DNA of 36,012 nt from Acidimicrobiales bacterium. Its GTDB lineage: Bacteria; Actinomycetota; Acidimicrobiia; Acidimicrobiales; Acidimicrobilacustridaceae. The notes below the pieces were generated by a model. It saw only the letters and a program-made list of their open reading frames with translations, ran no database searches and was not told the origin of the DNA. Positions 1 to 7,648 of the stretch are shown here, in pieces; position 1 is the stretch's first letter; each line of letters starts with the position of its first letter. The position numbers were made by a program, and so were the translations under genes. The stretch is taken from NCBI GenBank assembly GCA_025456085.1, contig JALOLF010000027.1, positions 1 to 36,012 on the forward strand, written 5' to 3'.

Positions 1-1
1 C

Positions 2-928
2 GGGCTGATCTTCGCCACGTTCGCGATCGTCTACCGTCATTCGGTGTGGCTGCGGCGACCGCCGACGGCGATGTTGAACCGCCGGGGCTGGGACGCGATC
101 CGAGCCCGGCGCCTCCACAACGCGGTCGCGCTCCCCGCGTTGGTCGGCACGAACCTGTTGGCCCAGGGCTTCATCCGCCGGCGCTCGCAGACGCGGTGGT
201 TGGCGCACCAATTCGTGTTCTGGGGGTGCATCCTCGCCGGGTTGGTCACGGTGCCCCTCACCCTGGGTCTGTTGCACTTCCAGAGCGTCGGCCAGGACGC
301 CGACCGCTACCAGGTCTACCTCTCCAACCTCGGGACGCTGAGCTTCGACGCGGAGAGCATCATCGGGTGGCTGATCTTCCACGCCCTCGACATCGCCGCA
401 GTGCTGGTGCTGGCCGGCGTGTTCATCTTCCTGAGCCGGCGTCTCCGTGACCCGGGAGCGCTGGCGGTCGAGCGCAGCGGCGACTTCCTCGCCCTCGCCG
501 GCCTGTTCGCGGTGTCGGTCACCGGGCTGTTCCTGACCGTGTCGAGCACCTGGCTCGAAGGCCGGTACTACTCGGCGTTGAACACGATCCATGCCCTGAC
601 CGTGATCCTCGGGTTGATGTACATCCCGTTCGGCAAGCTCTTCCACATCTTCCAACGACCCGCCAACCTCGGGGTCCAGTTCTACAAGCGAGCCAACGCC
701 GAGGGCGAGCAGGCCATCTGCCGGGCCTGCGGCGAGGCGTTCGCCGCCATGCAGCACGTCGATGACCTCAAGACCGTGCTCGAACAGCTCGGCTTCGACT
801 ACGGCATCGACGGGGACAGCGCCACGGGCGACGCCGTGAAACATGGCAACTACCAGGACACGTGCCCGACGTGCCGCCGCCGCCAGGTGGCGTTGGCCCA
901 GTCGCGGCGCGTGGGAGGTTTCGGCTGA
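2..928 (+). CDS. NarI-like cytochrome b membrane subunit with C-terminal Cys-rich tail (5' partial)
   Basis: The reading frame is open from the window edge, so the true start lies upstream; the first internal start is GTG at 44. I see several hydrophobic segments with histidines suited to b-haem ligation ([22 protein letters not shown]), followed by [12 protein letters not shown], which resembles the end of NarI/DsrM-type cytochrome b subunits. The last ~75 residues are soluble and carry two CxxC pairs (CRACGEAF and CPTCRRR), like a zinc ribbon. Its stop overlaps the start of the molybdoenzyme gene (TGATG). By family knowledge such subunits oxidise quinol and pass electrons to a cytoplasmic molybdoenzyme. 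That this one feeds the enzyme next door is inferred from the operon. The Cys-rich tail is not part of classical NarI. Confidence 0.7.
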   Translation, partial: GLIFATFAIVYRHSVWLRRPPTAMLNRRGWDAIRARRLHNAVALPALVGTNLLAQGFIRRRSQTRWLAHQFVFWGCILAGLVTVPLTLGLLHFQSVGQDADRYQVYLSNLGTLSFDAESIIGWLIFHALDIAAVLVLAGVFIFLSRRLRDPGALAVERSGDFLALAGLFAVSVTGLFLTVSSTWLEGRYYSALNTIHALTVILGLMYIPFGKLFHIFQRPANLGVQFYKRANAEGEQAICRACGEAFAAMQHVDDLKTVLEQLGFDYGIDGDSATGDAVKHGNYQDTCPTCRRRQVALAQSRRVGGFG

Positions 929-3159
929 TGGCCCAACGACCGTTGTCCGACGAAGAACTGATCGACAAGTACGGACCGCACCTCAACGAGGCGCCGCCGG
1001 GTGGGTGGGACGCGGGCATCGACCCGGACCGCACCGTGAAGACGCACTGTTGCTTCTGCGGGCAGCAGTGCGGCATCAAGCTGAAGGTCAAGGACAACGA
1101 GGTCGTCGGTTTCGAGCCGTGGTACGAGTTCCCGTTCAACGAGGGCAAGCTCTGCCCCAAGGGCGTCAAGCGCTACCTGCAGGGAAGTCACCCCGACCGG
1201 CTCCTGGATCCCCTCGAGCGGGACCCGTCTTCGCCGGACGGGTTCCGGCAGGTCAGCTGGGACCGGGCGCTCGACCGGGTCGTGGCGGAGATCCAGCGGA
1301 TCCAGGCCGAGCATGGCCCCGACGCGTTCGCCATGCTCAGCGGGGTCTCGCTCACCAACGAGAAGAGCTACCTGGTCGGCAAGTTCGCCCGCTTGGGCCT
1401 GGGCACGGCGAACCTGGATTACAACGGCCGGTTCTGCATGGTCTCGGCCGGCGTGGGCAACAAGAAGGCCCTGGGTGTCGACCGGGCGCCGAACCCGTGG
1501 AGTGACATCCCGCTCGCCGATGTGGTGTGGGTGGCGGGCTCGAACATCGCCGAGACGTTCCCGATCACGACCAGCTACGTGTGGCGGGCACGCGACCGCG
1601 GCGCCAAGCTCATCGTGCAGGACCCTCGGGTGGTGCCGATGGCCCGCACGGCGGACCTGTTCCTGCCGGTGCGGCCGGGGACCGACTCGGCCCTGTTCGG
1701 CGCGGTGCTCCACGAGCTGATCCGCCACGACTGGCTCGACCACGAGTTCATCGACGCCCACACCGTCGGCTTCGACGAAGCGGCGGCCGCCGTGGCGGAC
1801 ATGACCCCGGCGTGGGCGGGCTCGATCTGCGGGCTCCCCGCGGCGCGCATCGAGGAGGCCGCCGAGTGGTGGGGGACCGCGGCGACGGGAATGTTGCTGC
1901 ACGCCCGTGGGATCGAGCAGCACTCCAAGGGCGTCGACAACGTTCTCGCGGCGATCAACCTTGGCCTGGCCACCGGCAAGTTCGGCAAGCCGGGCTGCGG
2001 GGTGTCGACGATCACGGGGCAGGGCAACGGCCAGGGCGGGCGGGAGCAGGGCCACAAGTGCGACCAGCTCCCCGGCAACCGCGACATCACCAACCCCGAA
2101 CACCGCGCGGCCGTGGCGAAGGTGTGGGGCTGTGAGGAGTCGGAGATCCCCGGCAAGGGCCTGTCCGCCGAGGAGATCATCGAGGCCATCCACGACGGGA
2201 AGATCAAAGGGCTGCTGTCGATCTGCTTCAACCCGCTCGTCTCGGCCCCCGACTCGAACTTCACGAAGGAGGCCCTCGACAAGCTCGAGTTCTACTCGGT
2301 CATCGACTTCTTCCTCTCCGAATCGGCCCAACACGCCGATGTCGTGCTCCCCGGATCGCTCCACGAAGAGGACGAAGGAACCTCGACGAGCGGCGAGGGC
2401 CGGGTCATCAAGATCAACGCCGCAACCGCCCCGCCTGGCGACGCCCGCCTCGACTGGCAGATACTCATCGACATCGCCGAACGGCTCGGCCGCGGGAAGT
2501 ACTTCCCGTACCGGTCGACGAAGGAGATCTTCGCCGAGATGTGCGAAGCGTCCTCCGGAGGCACCGCCGACTACACGGGCGTCACCTGGGAGCGGGTCGA
2601 GGACGAGATGGGGATGTTCTGGCCCGTGCCCGAGGTCGGTCACCCCGGCACGCCCCGTCTGTTCGAAGGCGGGAAGTTCTTCCACCCCGACGGCAAGGCC
2701 CGCTTCCATCCGATTCCGTTCCGAGAATCTGCCGAGGTCGTCGACGACGACTACCCGATCTGGCTCACCACCGGCCGGGTCGTGAGCCAGTACCTCTCCG
2801 GCACCCAGACCCGGCGCATCGGCGCACTGGTGCGCCAGTACCCCGAGCCGCTCTGCGAGATGCACCCGCGTCTCGCCGAGTCCCTCGGCATCGCCGACGG
2901 CGACCTCGTCACCGTCACGTCCCGGCGGGGCGACATCACCCTGCCGGCCCACGTCGTCGCCACGATCCGACCCGACACCGTGTTCATCCCGTACCACTGG
3001 CCCGGAGTTAAGGCCGCCAACCAGCTCACCAACCGGGCCCTCGACCCGCTGTCGCGGATGCCTGAGTTCAAGGTCGCCGCCGTACGCATCGAGAAAGCCG
3101 ATGGTCGACGCGACACTTCGGATGACCGTGACCTGGACCTGCACGACGGGCGGGCGTGA
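928..3159 (+). CDS. Molybdopterin oxidoreductase, assimilatory/periplasmic-type nitrate reductase family (NasA/NapA-like)
   Basis: A 743-residue catalytic subunit binding Mo-bisMGD and one [4Fe-4S] cluster. The cluster motif is C41-x2-C44-x3-C48 with C76 (LCPKG) as fourth ligand. C170 in [10 protein letters not shown] sits where NasA/NapA enzymes have the Mo-ligating cysteine (RLCMSSA-type), which favours nitrate reductase over formate dehydrogenase (Sec/Cys in a different context). [13 protein letters not shown] matches the cofactor-binding region of the NasA branch, and the C-terminal ~120 residues form the molydopterin dinucleotide-binding domain ([17 protein letters not shown]). ATG 928 is chosen because GGAGG lies 9 nt upstream and it overlaps the previous stop. 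There is no twin-arginine signal, so a cytoplasmic location is likely. Nitrate as substrate is inferred; related oxidoreductases share this fold. Confidence 0.85.
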   Translation: MAQRPLSDEELIDKYGPHLNEAPPGGWDAGIDPDRTVKTHCCFCGQQCGIKLKVKDNEVVGFEPWYEFPFNEGKLCPKGVKRYLQGSHPDRLLDPLERDPSSPDGFRQVSWDRALDRVVAEIQRIQAEHGPDAFAMLSGVSLTNEKSYLVGKFARLGLGTANLDYNGRFCMVSAGVGNKKALGVDRAPNPWSDIPLADVVWVAGSNIAETFPITTSYVWRARDRGAKLIVQDPRVVPMARTADLFLPVRPGTDSALFGAVLHELIRHDWLDHEFIDAHTVGFDEAAAAVADMTPAWAGSICGLPAARIEEAAEWWGTAATGMLLHARGIEQHSKGVDNVLAAINLGLATGKFGKPGCGVSTITGQGNGQGGREQGHKCDQLPGNRDITNPEHRAAVAKVWGCEESEIPGKGLSAEEIIEAIHDGKIKGLLSICFNPLVSAPDSNFTKEALDKLEFYSVIDFFLSESAQHADVVLPGSLHEEDEGTSTSGEGRVIKINAATAPPGDARLDWQILIDIAERLGRGKYFPYRSTKEIFAEMCEASSGGTADYTGVTWERVEDEMGMFWPVPEVGHPGTPRLFEGGKFFHPDGKARFHPIPFRESAEVVDDDYPIWLTTGRVVSQYLSGTQTRRIGALVRQYPEPLCEMHPRLAESLGIADGDLVTVTSRRGDITLPAHVVATIRPDTVFIPYHWPGVKAANQLTNRALDPLSRMPEFKVAAVRIEKADGRRDTSDDRDLDLHDGRA

Positions 3160-3779
3160 TGTACGGAACGAACGACCGTCCCGTGTTCGTGATCGACCAG
3201 AGCCGCTGCATCGGCTGCGAGGCCTGCGTGCAGAGCTGCATGGAATGCGGCACCCACCGGGGCCAGTCGCTCATCCACCTCGAGACCATCGATCGGGCCA
3301 CCACCACCCAGACCGCACCCCAGGTGTGCATGCATTGCGAAGACCCCACTTGCGCGCAGGTGTGCCCCGCCGATGCCATCAAGCAGACCGAGGGCGGGGT
3401 CGTGCAGTCCGCACTCAAACCACGGTGCATCGGTTGCTCGAACTGTGTGATCGCCTGCCCGTTCGGTGTCCCGAAGTACATGGCCGAGCTGGACCAGATG
3501 ATGAAGTGCGACATGTGCACTGACCGCACCAGCGAAGGCCTCAAACCGATGTGCGCGTCGGTGTGTCCCAGCGAAGCTCTGTGGTACGGCACCCGTGAGG
3601 AGTTCGCCGCCGGTCGACGCGGGGAGCTCATCCGCGAGTTCCACTTCGGTCGCCAGGACGTCCGCACCCTCGTGTACACCGTCGTCGACGACCTTGCCCC
3701 GGGCCCTCTCGACGTTCTCGCGGACCACGCCCGCTCGTGGCTCGACGACCCCTTCGACCTCGAGGAGAACGGACGATGA
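3159..3779 (+). CDS. 4Fe-4S ferredoxin-type electron transfer subunit
   Basis: A 206-residue protein of the NrfC/HybA/DmsB type, with cysteine motifs for four [4Fe-4S] clusters: [15 protein letters not shown]...[18 protein letters not shown] and CDMC...CASVCP. It should wire the membrane cytochrome b and/or Rieske protein to the molybdoenzyme. ATG 3159 overlaps the preceding stop in a TGATG junction, the same arrangement as at 928; an in-frame GTG at 3156 is the alternative start. No signal peptide is seen, consistent with a cytoplasmic location beside the catalytic subunit. The C-terminal ~60 residues lack cysteines. Confidence 0.85.
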   Translation: MYGTNDRPVFVIDQSRCIGCEACVQSCMECGTHRGQSLIHLETIDRATTTQTAPQVCMHCEDPTCAQVCPADAIKQTEGGVVQSALKPRCIGCSNCVIACPFGVPKYMAELDQMMKCDMCTDRTSEGLKPMCASVCPSEALWYGTREEFAAGRRGELIREFHFGRQDVRTLVYTVVDDLAPGPLDVLADHARSWLDDPFDLEENGR

Positions 3780-4297
3780 CCGACCCACCCGACCGGCCGA
3801 ACCCCCTCGACGTCCACTCCGAGCCGCTGTGGAAGCAGGACTTCCCCTACGACTCCGCCGGCGAGGAAGAGGTCACCCGCCGTGAGTTTGCCCGCTACCT
3901 CGCCCTCGGCTCCGCGGCGCTGGCGGCGGGTACCCTCGGCATCGCCGCATGGACCCAGCTGCGCACCATCAACACCGGAGAACCGCAACCGATCGTCGCC
4001 CTCGACGAGGTCACGGTCGGCGAGCCCTACCTCTTCTCGTACCCGACCGGCAACGACCCGGCCATCCTGCTGCGCACCAGCGTGACCGACATCGTCGCGT
4101 TCAGCCAGAAATGCACCCACCTCGGCTGCGTCGTCTACTTCCAGGCCGCTGAGGACCGCTGGCACTGTCCATGTCACGAAGGCAACTTCGAGACCACGAC
4201 CGGCAACGTGCTCTCCGGGCCACCCACCCGGCCCCTCGGCCGCATCGACGTCGAGGTGCGCGGCGACACCATCTGGGCGCTCGGCAGCCGACCATGA
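3776..4297 (+). CDS. Rieske [2Fe-2S] protein with twin-arginine N-terminal anchor
   Basis: A 173-residue protein. [10 protein letters not shown] motif precedes a hydrophobic stretch (residues ~35-60), as in twin-arginine-exported, membrane-anchored Rieske proteins. The cluster motif is complete: C113-T-H115 with C118, and C131-P-C133-H134, including the pair of disulfide cysteines. ATG 3776 overlaps the ferredoxin stop (ATGA) and has GAGGAG ~8 nt upstream. A Rieske protein in a nitrate-reductase-like operon suggests a quinol-to-enzyme electron route different from NarGHI, but its TAT signal would put the cluster outside the membrane, opposite the cytoplasmic catalytic subunit. That topology puzzle is discussed in the findings. 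Confidence 0.85.
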   Translation: MTDPPDRPNPLDVHSEPLWKQDFPYDSAGEEEVTRREFARYLALGSAALAAGTLGIAAWTQLRTINTGEPQPIVALDEVTVGEPYLFSYPTGNDPAILLRTSVTDIVAFSQKCTHLGCVVYFQAAEDRWHCPCHEGNFETTTGNVLSGPPTRPLGRIDVEVRGDTIWALGSRP

Positions 4298-4500
4298 GGA
4301 CACGGACCGCCCGAGCCCGACGCAGCACCAACGCCGTCGTGATCTACCTCATTATTCTCGTCTCGTTCCAGGTCTTCCTGGTCACCGTCGCCGTCGAAGG
4401 CTTCCTCATCGGTGATGAATCCGTCGCCTGGTCCGCGGCCGTCGTGTCGGTTGCGCTCGCCGTCGGGTCCGCCTTCTTCGCCCGCGCCCTGCGACCCTGA
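4294..4500 (+). CDS. Small two-helix membrane protein of the nitrate reductase operon
   Basis: A 68-residue peptide. An Arg/Thr-rich N-terminus ([13 protein letters not shown]) is followed by two hydrophobic segments (VVIYLIILVSFQVFLVTV and the AWSAAVVSVALAVGSAFF region). ATG 4294 overlaps the Rieske stop by ATGA, so it is almost certainly translated with the operon. I do not recognise the family with confidence. Its size and place after the Rieske gene suggest a structural or assembly subunit of the membrane part of the complex. Confidence 0.65.
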   Translation: MRTRTARARRSTNAVVIYLIILVSFQVFLVTVAVEGFLIGDESVAWSAAVVSVALAVGSAFFARALRP

Positions 4501-4508
4501 CCTCGTCG

Positions 4509-5555
4509 ATGATCGCCAACGAACGTTCACCGATCGCCACGCTCTTTCCCGGCTACTTTGCGCTCACGATGGCGACGGGCATCGTCGCGATCGGCGCCTC
4601 CCTGCAGACGTTCGATGTCCTTGCCAACACGTTGTTCATGGTCGCCCTGGCGGCGTTCGTCGTGCTCGCGGTGCTCAGCGCGGCCCGATTGATCCGCTAC
4701 CCCAAGGCGCTCATCAGCGACCTGACCCAGCACCGCAGCGGATTCTCGTTCCTCACCCTCGTCGCCGCGCTCAACGTGCTGGGCAGCGGCGCCGCAGTGA
4801 TCCACCAGTGGTGGACGTTCGCCTGGGTCGCCTGGGTCGCCGGCGTCGCCTTCTGGCTCGCTCTCGTGTACCCGCCGCTCATCGGCGTCATCATCGGTGA
4901 GGCAAAACCCGAGTTCGCTGAAGGCATCAACGGCACCTGGTTCCTCCTCACCGTCTCCACCGAATCCGTCGCCGTCCTCGGCGCCCTGCTCCTCGGCCAC
5001 CGCAACGAACCGAGCCAGCTGCTCGAGCTCACGGTCCTCGCCGCGTTCACCCTCGGCCTCGTGCTCTACCTCATCGTCATGACCCTGCTCTTCCTGCGGT
5101 GGACGTTCTACCCAGTCGGACCCGACGACCTGCAACCCCCGTCGTGGATCGCCGCCGGCGCGCTCGCCATCACCGTCCTCGCCGGCGCCAACCTCCTCGC
5201 CGTCAGACAGGCCTACCCGCGCGTCGACGGGCTCGCCCCGTTCCTCGAAGGCATGGTCATCCTCGCCTGGGCCACGGCGACCTTCTGGTTCCCGGTCATG
5301 ATCGCCATGGGCATCTGGCGCCACTTCGTGAAGCGGGTCCCCTTGCGCTACCACCCGGCCTACTGGTCCCTCGTGTTCCCCATCGGCATGTACGGGGTTG
5401 CCACCTACCGGATGATCGCGGTCACGGGCCTCGACGATCTCGACGTCCTGCCCCAACTGGCGCTCACCGCAGCGCTGATCGCCTGGACTGCGGCCCTCGT
5501 CGGCCTCGTCGTCACGCTCCTACGCGGCGCGTCCTCCGCGCGACGTGTGATGTGA
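4509..5555 (+). CDS. TDT/SLAC1-family (TehA-like) membrane channel or transporter
   Basis: A 348-residue polytopic membrane protein with about ten hydrophobic segments. The N-terminus FPGYFALTMATGIVAIGA and the central GTWFLLTVSTESVAVLG are hallmark stretches of the tellurite-resistance/dicarboxylate (TDT) family, which includes TehA, Mae1 and the plant anion channel SLAC1. It starts 8 nt after the previous stop, with no clear Shine-Dalgarno sequence, so translational coupling is likely. SLAC1 members pass nitrate and chloride. Placement at the end of a nitrate reductase operon makes nitrate or nitrite movement an attractive but unproven role; malate or sulfite export are alternatives in this family. 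Confidence 0.8.
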   Translation: MIANERSPIATLFPGYFALTMATGIVAIGASLQTFDVLANTLFMVALAAFVVLAVLSAARLIRYPKALISDLTQHRSGFSFLTLVAALNVLGSGAAVIHQWWTFAWVAWVAGVAFWLALVYPPLIGVIIGEAKPEFAEGINGTWFLLTVSTESVAVLGALLLGHRNEPSQLLELTVLAAFTLGLVLYLIVMTLLFLRWTFYPVGPDDLQPPSWIAAGALAITVLAGANLLAVRQAYPRVDGLAPFLEGMVILAWATATFWFPVMIAMGIWRHFVKRVPLRYHPAYWSLVFPIGMYGVATYRMIAVTGLDDLDVLPQLALTAALIAWTAALVGLVVTLLRGASSARRVM

Positions 5556-5638
5556 GCGCCGCGCCGATCGTCCCCGTCGAGCAACCCGGGTCGGGACGCG
5601 GCGTACCCGGCCGCATCGCCGCGCACAACGGCGCGCGG

Positions 5639-5974
5639 TCAGGAGCCAGAGCTCGGCGGGAACGGGGGAGCGAGGAAGGCCAGCAGGGTGAGACCGGCCG
5701 GCCCGGCATTGGCCACGCGCAGTTCCTCGGTCCCGGGGTAGAAGGCGAGCGACCCTGCAGCGAAAGCCACGGGCCCCTCCGTCGTGGTCAGCACGGCGTC
5801 GCCCTCGACAGCGAACAGCATGAGGTCCGACGCACCGTGGGTGTGGGGAGGGAGCGTCTGGCCGGGGCTGAGCCGAATCACCCGCACATTCGACTGCGAA
5901 CCCTCGAGGAACGCCTCGGCCACCACCCGCTCGGGGTCATACGCAGGGGCGGCAGAAAGCGAGGTCAGGTTCAT
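5639..5974 (-). CDS. Small cupin-domain protein
   Basis: A 111-residue single-domain cupin. PPHTHGASDLMLFAVEGDA carries the first cupin motif (HxH followed by an acidic residue), and a second strand set follows around FYPGTEELRV. It is transcribed away from the globin-fusion gene at 6118 and converges on the channel gene. It may bind a metal or small ligand; its function cannot be told from sequence. It shares a cupin-like fold with the DUF1971 half of the neighbour, which may be meaningful, but the two sequences are not obviously similar. Confidence 0.7.
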   Translation of the reverse strand: MNLTSLSAAPAYDPERVVAEAFLEGSQSNVRVIRLSPGQTLPPHTHGASDLMLFAVEGDAVLTTTEGPVAFAAGSLAFYPGTEELRVANAGPAGLTLLAFLAPPFPPSSGS

Positions 5975-6117
5975 GCACCCAGCATCGCACGGTCCACGTC
6001 AACGCGACCTCCGGCGCCCGGGCTGACCTCGCCAGCAGGGGGCGGCCCGGATCCGCGACCGCTCAACCCCCACACCCGTCCCGTCCCAGGACGGCGATCC
6101 CGAACAGGAACCGCCCG

Positions 6118-6873
6118 ATGACCGAGCTTCAACTCCCCGCTGGCCTCACAGAGGCCCGACGGACACCGCTGTTCGGTGCCGCCTCGTTGCCCGAGCCGCT
6201 TGCCGTGTCGCACCGCACCACCGTGTGGGCCGAGTTGCGCGTGCAGTCGGGCAGCGTCCAGTACTACGACCTCGATGGCAGCGAACCACGCAACGAGCGT
6301 CTCGACGCAGGTGACATCGCCACCATCGCTCCTGGTGTCGAGCACCACGTCGAGCCGTCCACCGACGCGGAGTTCTACATCCAGTTCTTCGGGGCACCCG
6401 AACCGGCGCCGACGCCGAACATCGCTGCAATCGGGAGTCACCGAGGTTCCGGGCCGTGGCCGCACCGAGGACGGGATCTGGACACCCCCGAAGAGATCTT
6501 CGAGATGGTCACCCGCCAGTACGCCGACGTCGTCCAGGACGACCTCCTCCAGCCGTACTTCAACTTCGGACCGGGGTTCATCGACTGGCAAGCCCACATC
6601 GGTGCCGTCGCCGACTACTGGTGCCATGTCCTCCTCTACGCACCCACCTATGAGATCGACGCGATCGAAGTCCACCGTCACCTGCACGACCGGGACCCGT
6701 TCACGCCAGAGCTGTTCGACCGGTGGGTCGAGATCTTCCGTGACACCGTCGACTCCGGTTGGAGCGGCCCCAGCGCCACGAGCGCGAAGAAGCGAGCTAC
6801 GGGCATGGCCTGGGCCATGGCCCACCGCTTCCTCGGCAAAGGCGTGTGGAAGCCCGAGGAACGCCGGTCCTGA
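6118..6873 (+). CDS. DUF1971 (YeaR-like) domain fused to group III truncated haemoglobin
   Basis: A 251-residue two-domain protein. Residues ~8-105 match DUF1971 (RRTPLFGAASLP, a HRTTVWAELRVQSGSV-type strand, GDIATIAPGVEHHVEP, FYIQFFG), the family of E. coli YeaR, whose gene is nitrate- and NO-inducible. Residues ~120-250 match group III truncated globins: a QYADVVQDDLLQPYF helix with the B10-type tyrosine, DWQAHIGAVADYWCHVLL, then EVHRHLHDRDPF, whose first histidine is the likely proximal haem ligand. The start has AGGA 9 nt upstream. Neighbouring nitrate reductase genes support a role in NO or nitrite handling. That role is inference; the domain assignments rest on motif recognition. Confidence 0.8.
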   Translation: MTELQLPAGLTEARRTPLFGAASLPEPLAVSHRTTVWAELRVQSGSVQYYDLDGSEPRNERLDAGDIATIAPGVEHHVEPSTDAEFYIQFFGAPEPAPTPNIAAIGSHRGSGPWPHRGRDLDTPEEIFEMVTRQYADVVQDDLLQPYFNFGPGFIDWQAHIGAVADYWCHVLLYAPTYEIDAIEVHRHLHDRDPFTPELFDRWVEIFRDTVDSGWSGPSATSAKKRATGMAWAMAHRFLGKGVWKPEERRS

Positions 6874-6969
6874 GCCGCTGACGCAGCGACCCCCGTCCGC
6901 TGCAGGTCGACCGACTCTGGGTCGAGATCGCCCCGAGATCGCCCCGAGATCAAGGGCCTGGTTCGGTGC

Positions 6970-7566
6970 TCATCGCGGAGCGAGACCAGCGCCGAGCCGG
7001 TCGAACGCATCGTGCACGAGCGTCGGCAGCTCCACTGCGCGGGGGGCGGTGAGCCAGTGTTGGAGGGATGCGCGCATGACGGCGACGGCCGCCGCGGCGA
7101 GCAGTCGTGGTGTCGGGTCGCCGCCGGTGGCAGCCAGTCGCGTGGCGAGGTGCGCGGTGAGGGTGTGCTCCCAACCCGCCTGGAGTTGGAGGCTTCGTGC
7201 CTGCACCGAGGGGGTGGCGGCCATGATGGCGAAACGCCGGGAGAGTCGATCGGCTTCCGCTACGTAGTCGGACGCGGCCGCCGCGAACGACGCTTGCAGC
7301 GCGCTCCACGCCGGCTCGTCCGTCGGCCGCTGATCGAGTTCGTGGAGGATCCGACCGAGCCGGTCGGCGTAGTCGGCGAGGACCACGTCGTCCTTCGTGT
7401 CGAAGTACGAGAAGAACGTCCTCGGTGCGATGTCGGCGGCGGCGGCGATCTGCTCGATCGTGGTCGCGTCGAAGCCTTGCCGCTCGAACAGCTCGATTGC
7501 GACATCCTCGATCTGGCGGCGACGGTCGCGTTTCTTGCGTTCCCGCAACCCATTGGTTTCCGGCAT
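6970..7566 (-). CDS. TetR-family transcriptional regulator
   Basis: A protein of ~198 residues. The N-terminal helix-turn-helix spans residues ~10-55 (DRRRQIEDVAIELFERQGF...TTIEQIAAAADIAPRTFFSYFDTKDDVV), a textbook TetR DNA-binding domain. The rest is an alpha-helical ligand-binding domain with no recognisable specificity. I chose ATG 7566 (MPETNGLRERKKRDRR); an in-frame GTG at 7584 would add six residues. It is divergent from the MMPL exporter gene, the usual arrangement for a TetR repressor that controls a pump and itself through the shared intergenic region. Confidence 0.85.
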   Translation of the reverse strand: MPETNGLRERKKRDRRRQIEDVAIELFERQGFDATTIEQIAAAADIAPRTFFSYFDTKDDVVLADYADRLGRILHELDQRPTDEPAWSALQASFAAAASDYVAEADRLSRRFAIMAATPSVQARSLQLQAGWEHTLTAHLATRLAATGGDPTPRLLAAAAVAVMRASLQHWLTAPRAVELPTLVHDAFDRLGAGLAPR

Positions 7567-7598
7567 GCCGGGAGCGTATCCCACAAATCTGCGACCGT

Positions 7599-7619
7599 TG
7601 CAATTTTGCAGTCATTGCA
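7599..7619. promoter_or_regulatory. Candidate TetR operator between the regulator and MMPL genes
   Basis: The inverted repeat TGCAAT (7599-7604) / ATTGCA (7614-7619) with a 9-nt centre lies in the 82-nt gap between the divergent starts at 7566 and 7649. A third TGCA sits in the centre at 7607-7610. This is the most AT-rich part of the region. Its position suits repression of both genes. Binding is inferred. Confidence 0.5.
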
Positions 7620-7648
7620 GTTAGAGTGGCGTCTCTGGAGGTTGGATC

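Noticed and set aside
850-3144. 764-codon open frame on the minus strand
   Set aside because: It lies wholly opposite the nitrate reductase gene and is Arg/Val/Gly-rich with no family motif; it is a GC-driven shadow.
5619-5638. CCGCGC/GCGCGG hairpin between the channel and cupin genes as a terminator
   Set aside because: The stem is short, has no T-run and is the kind of palindrome expected by chance at this GC content.
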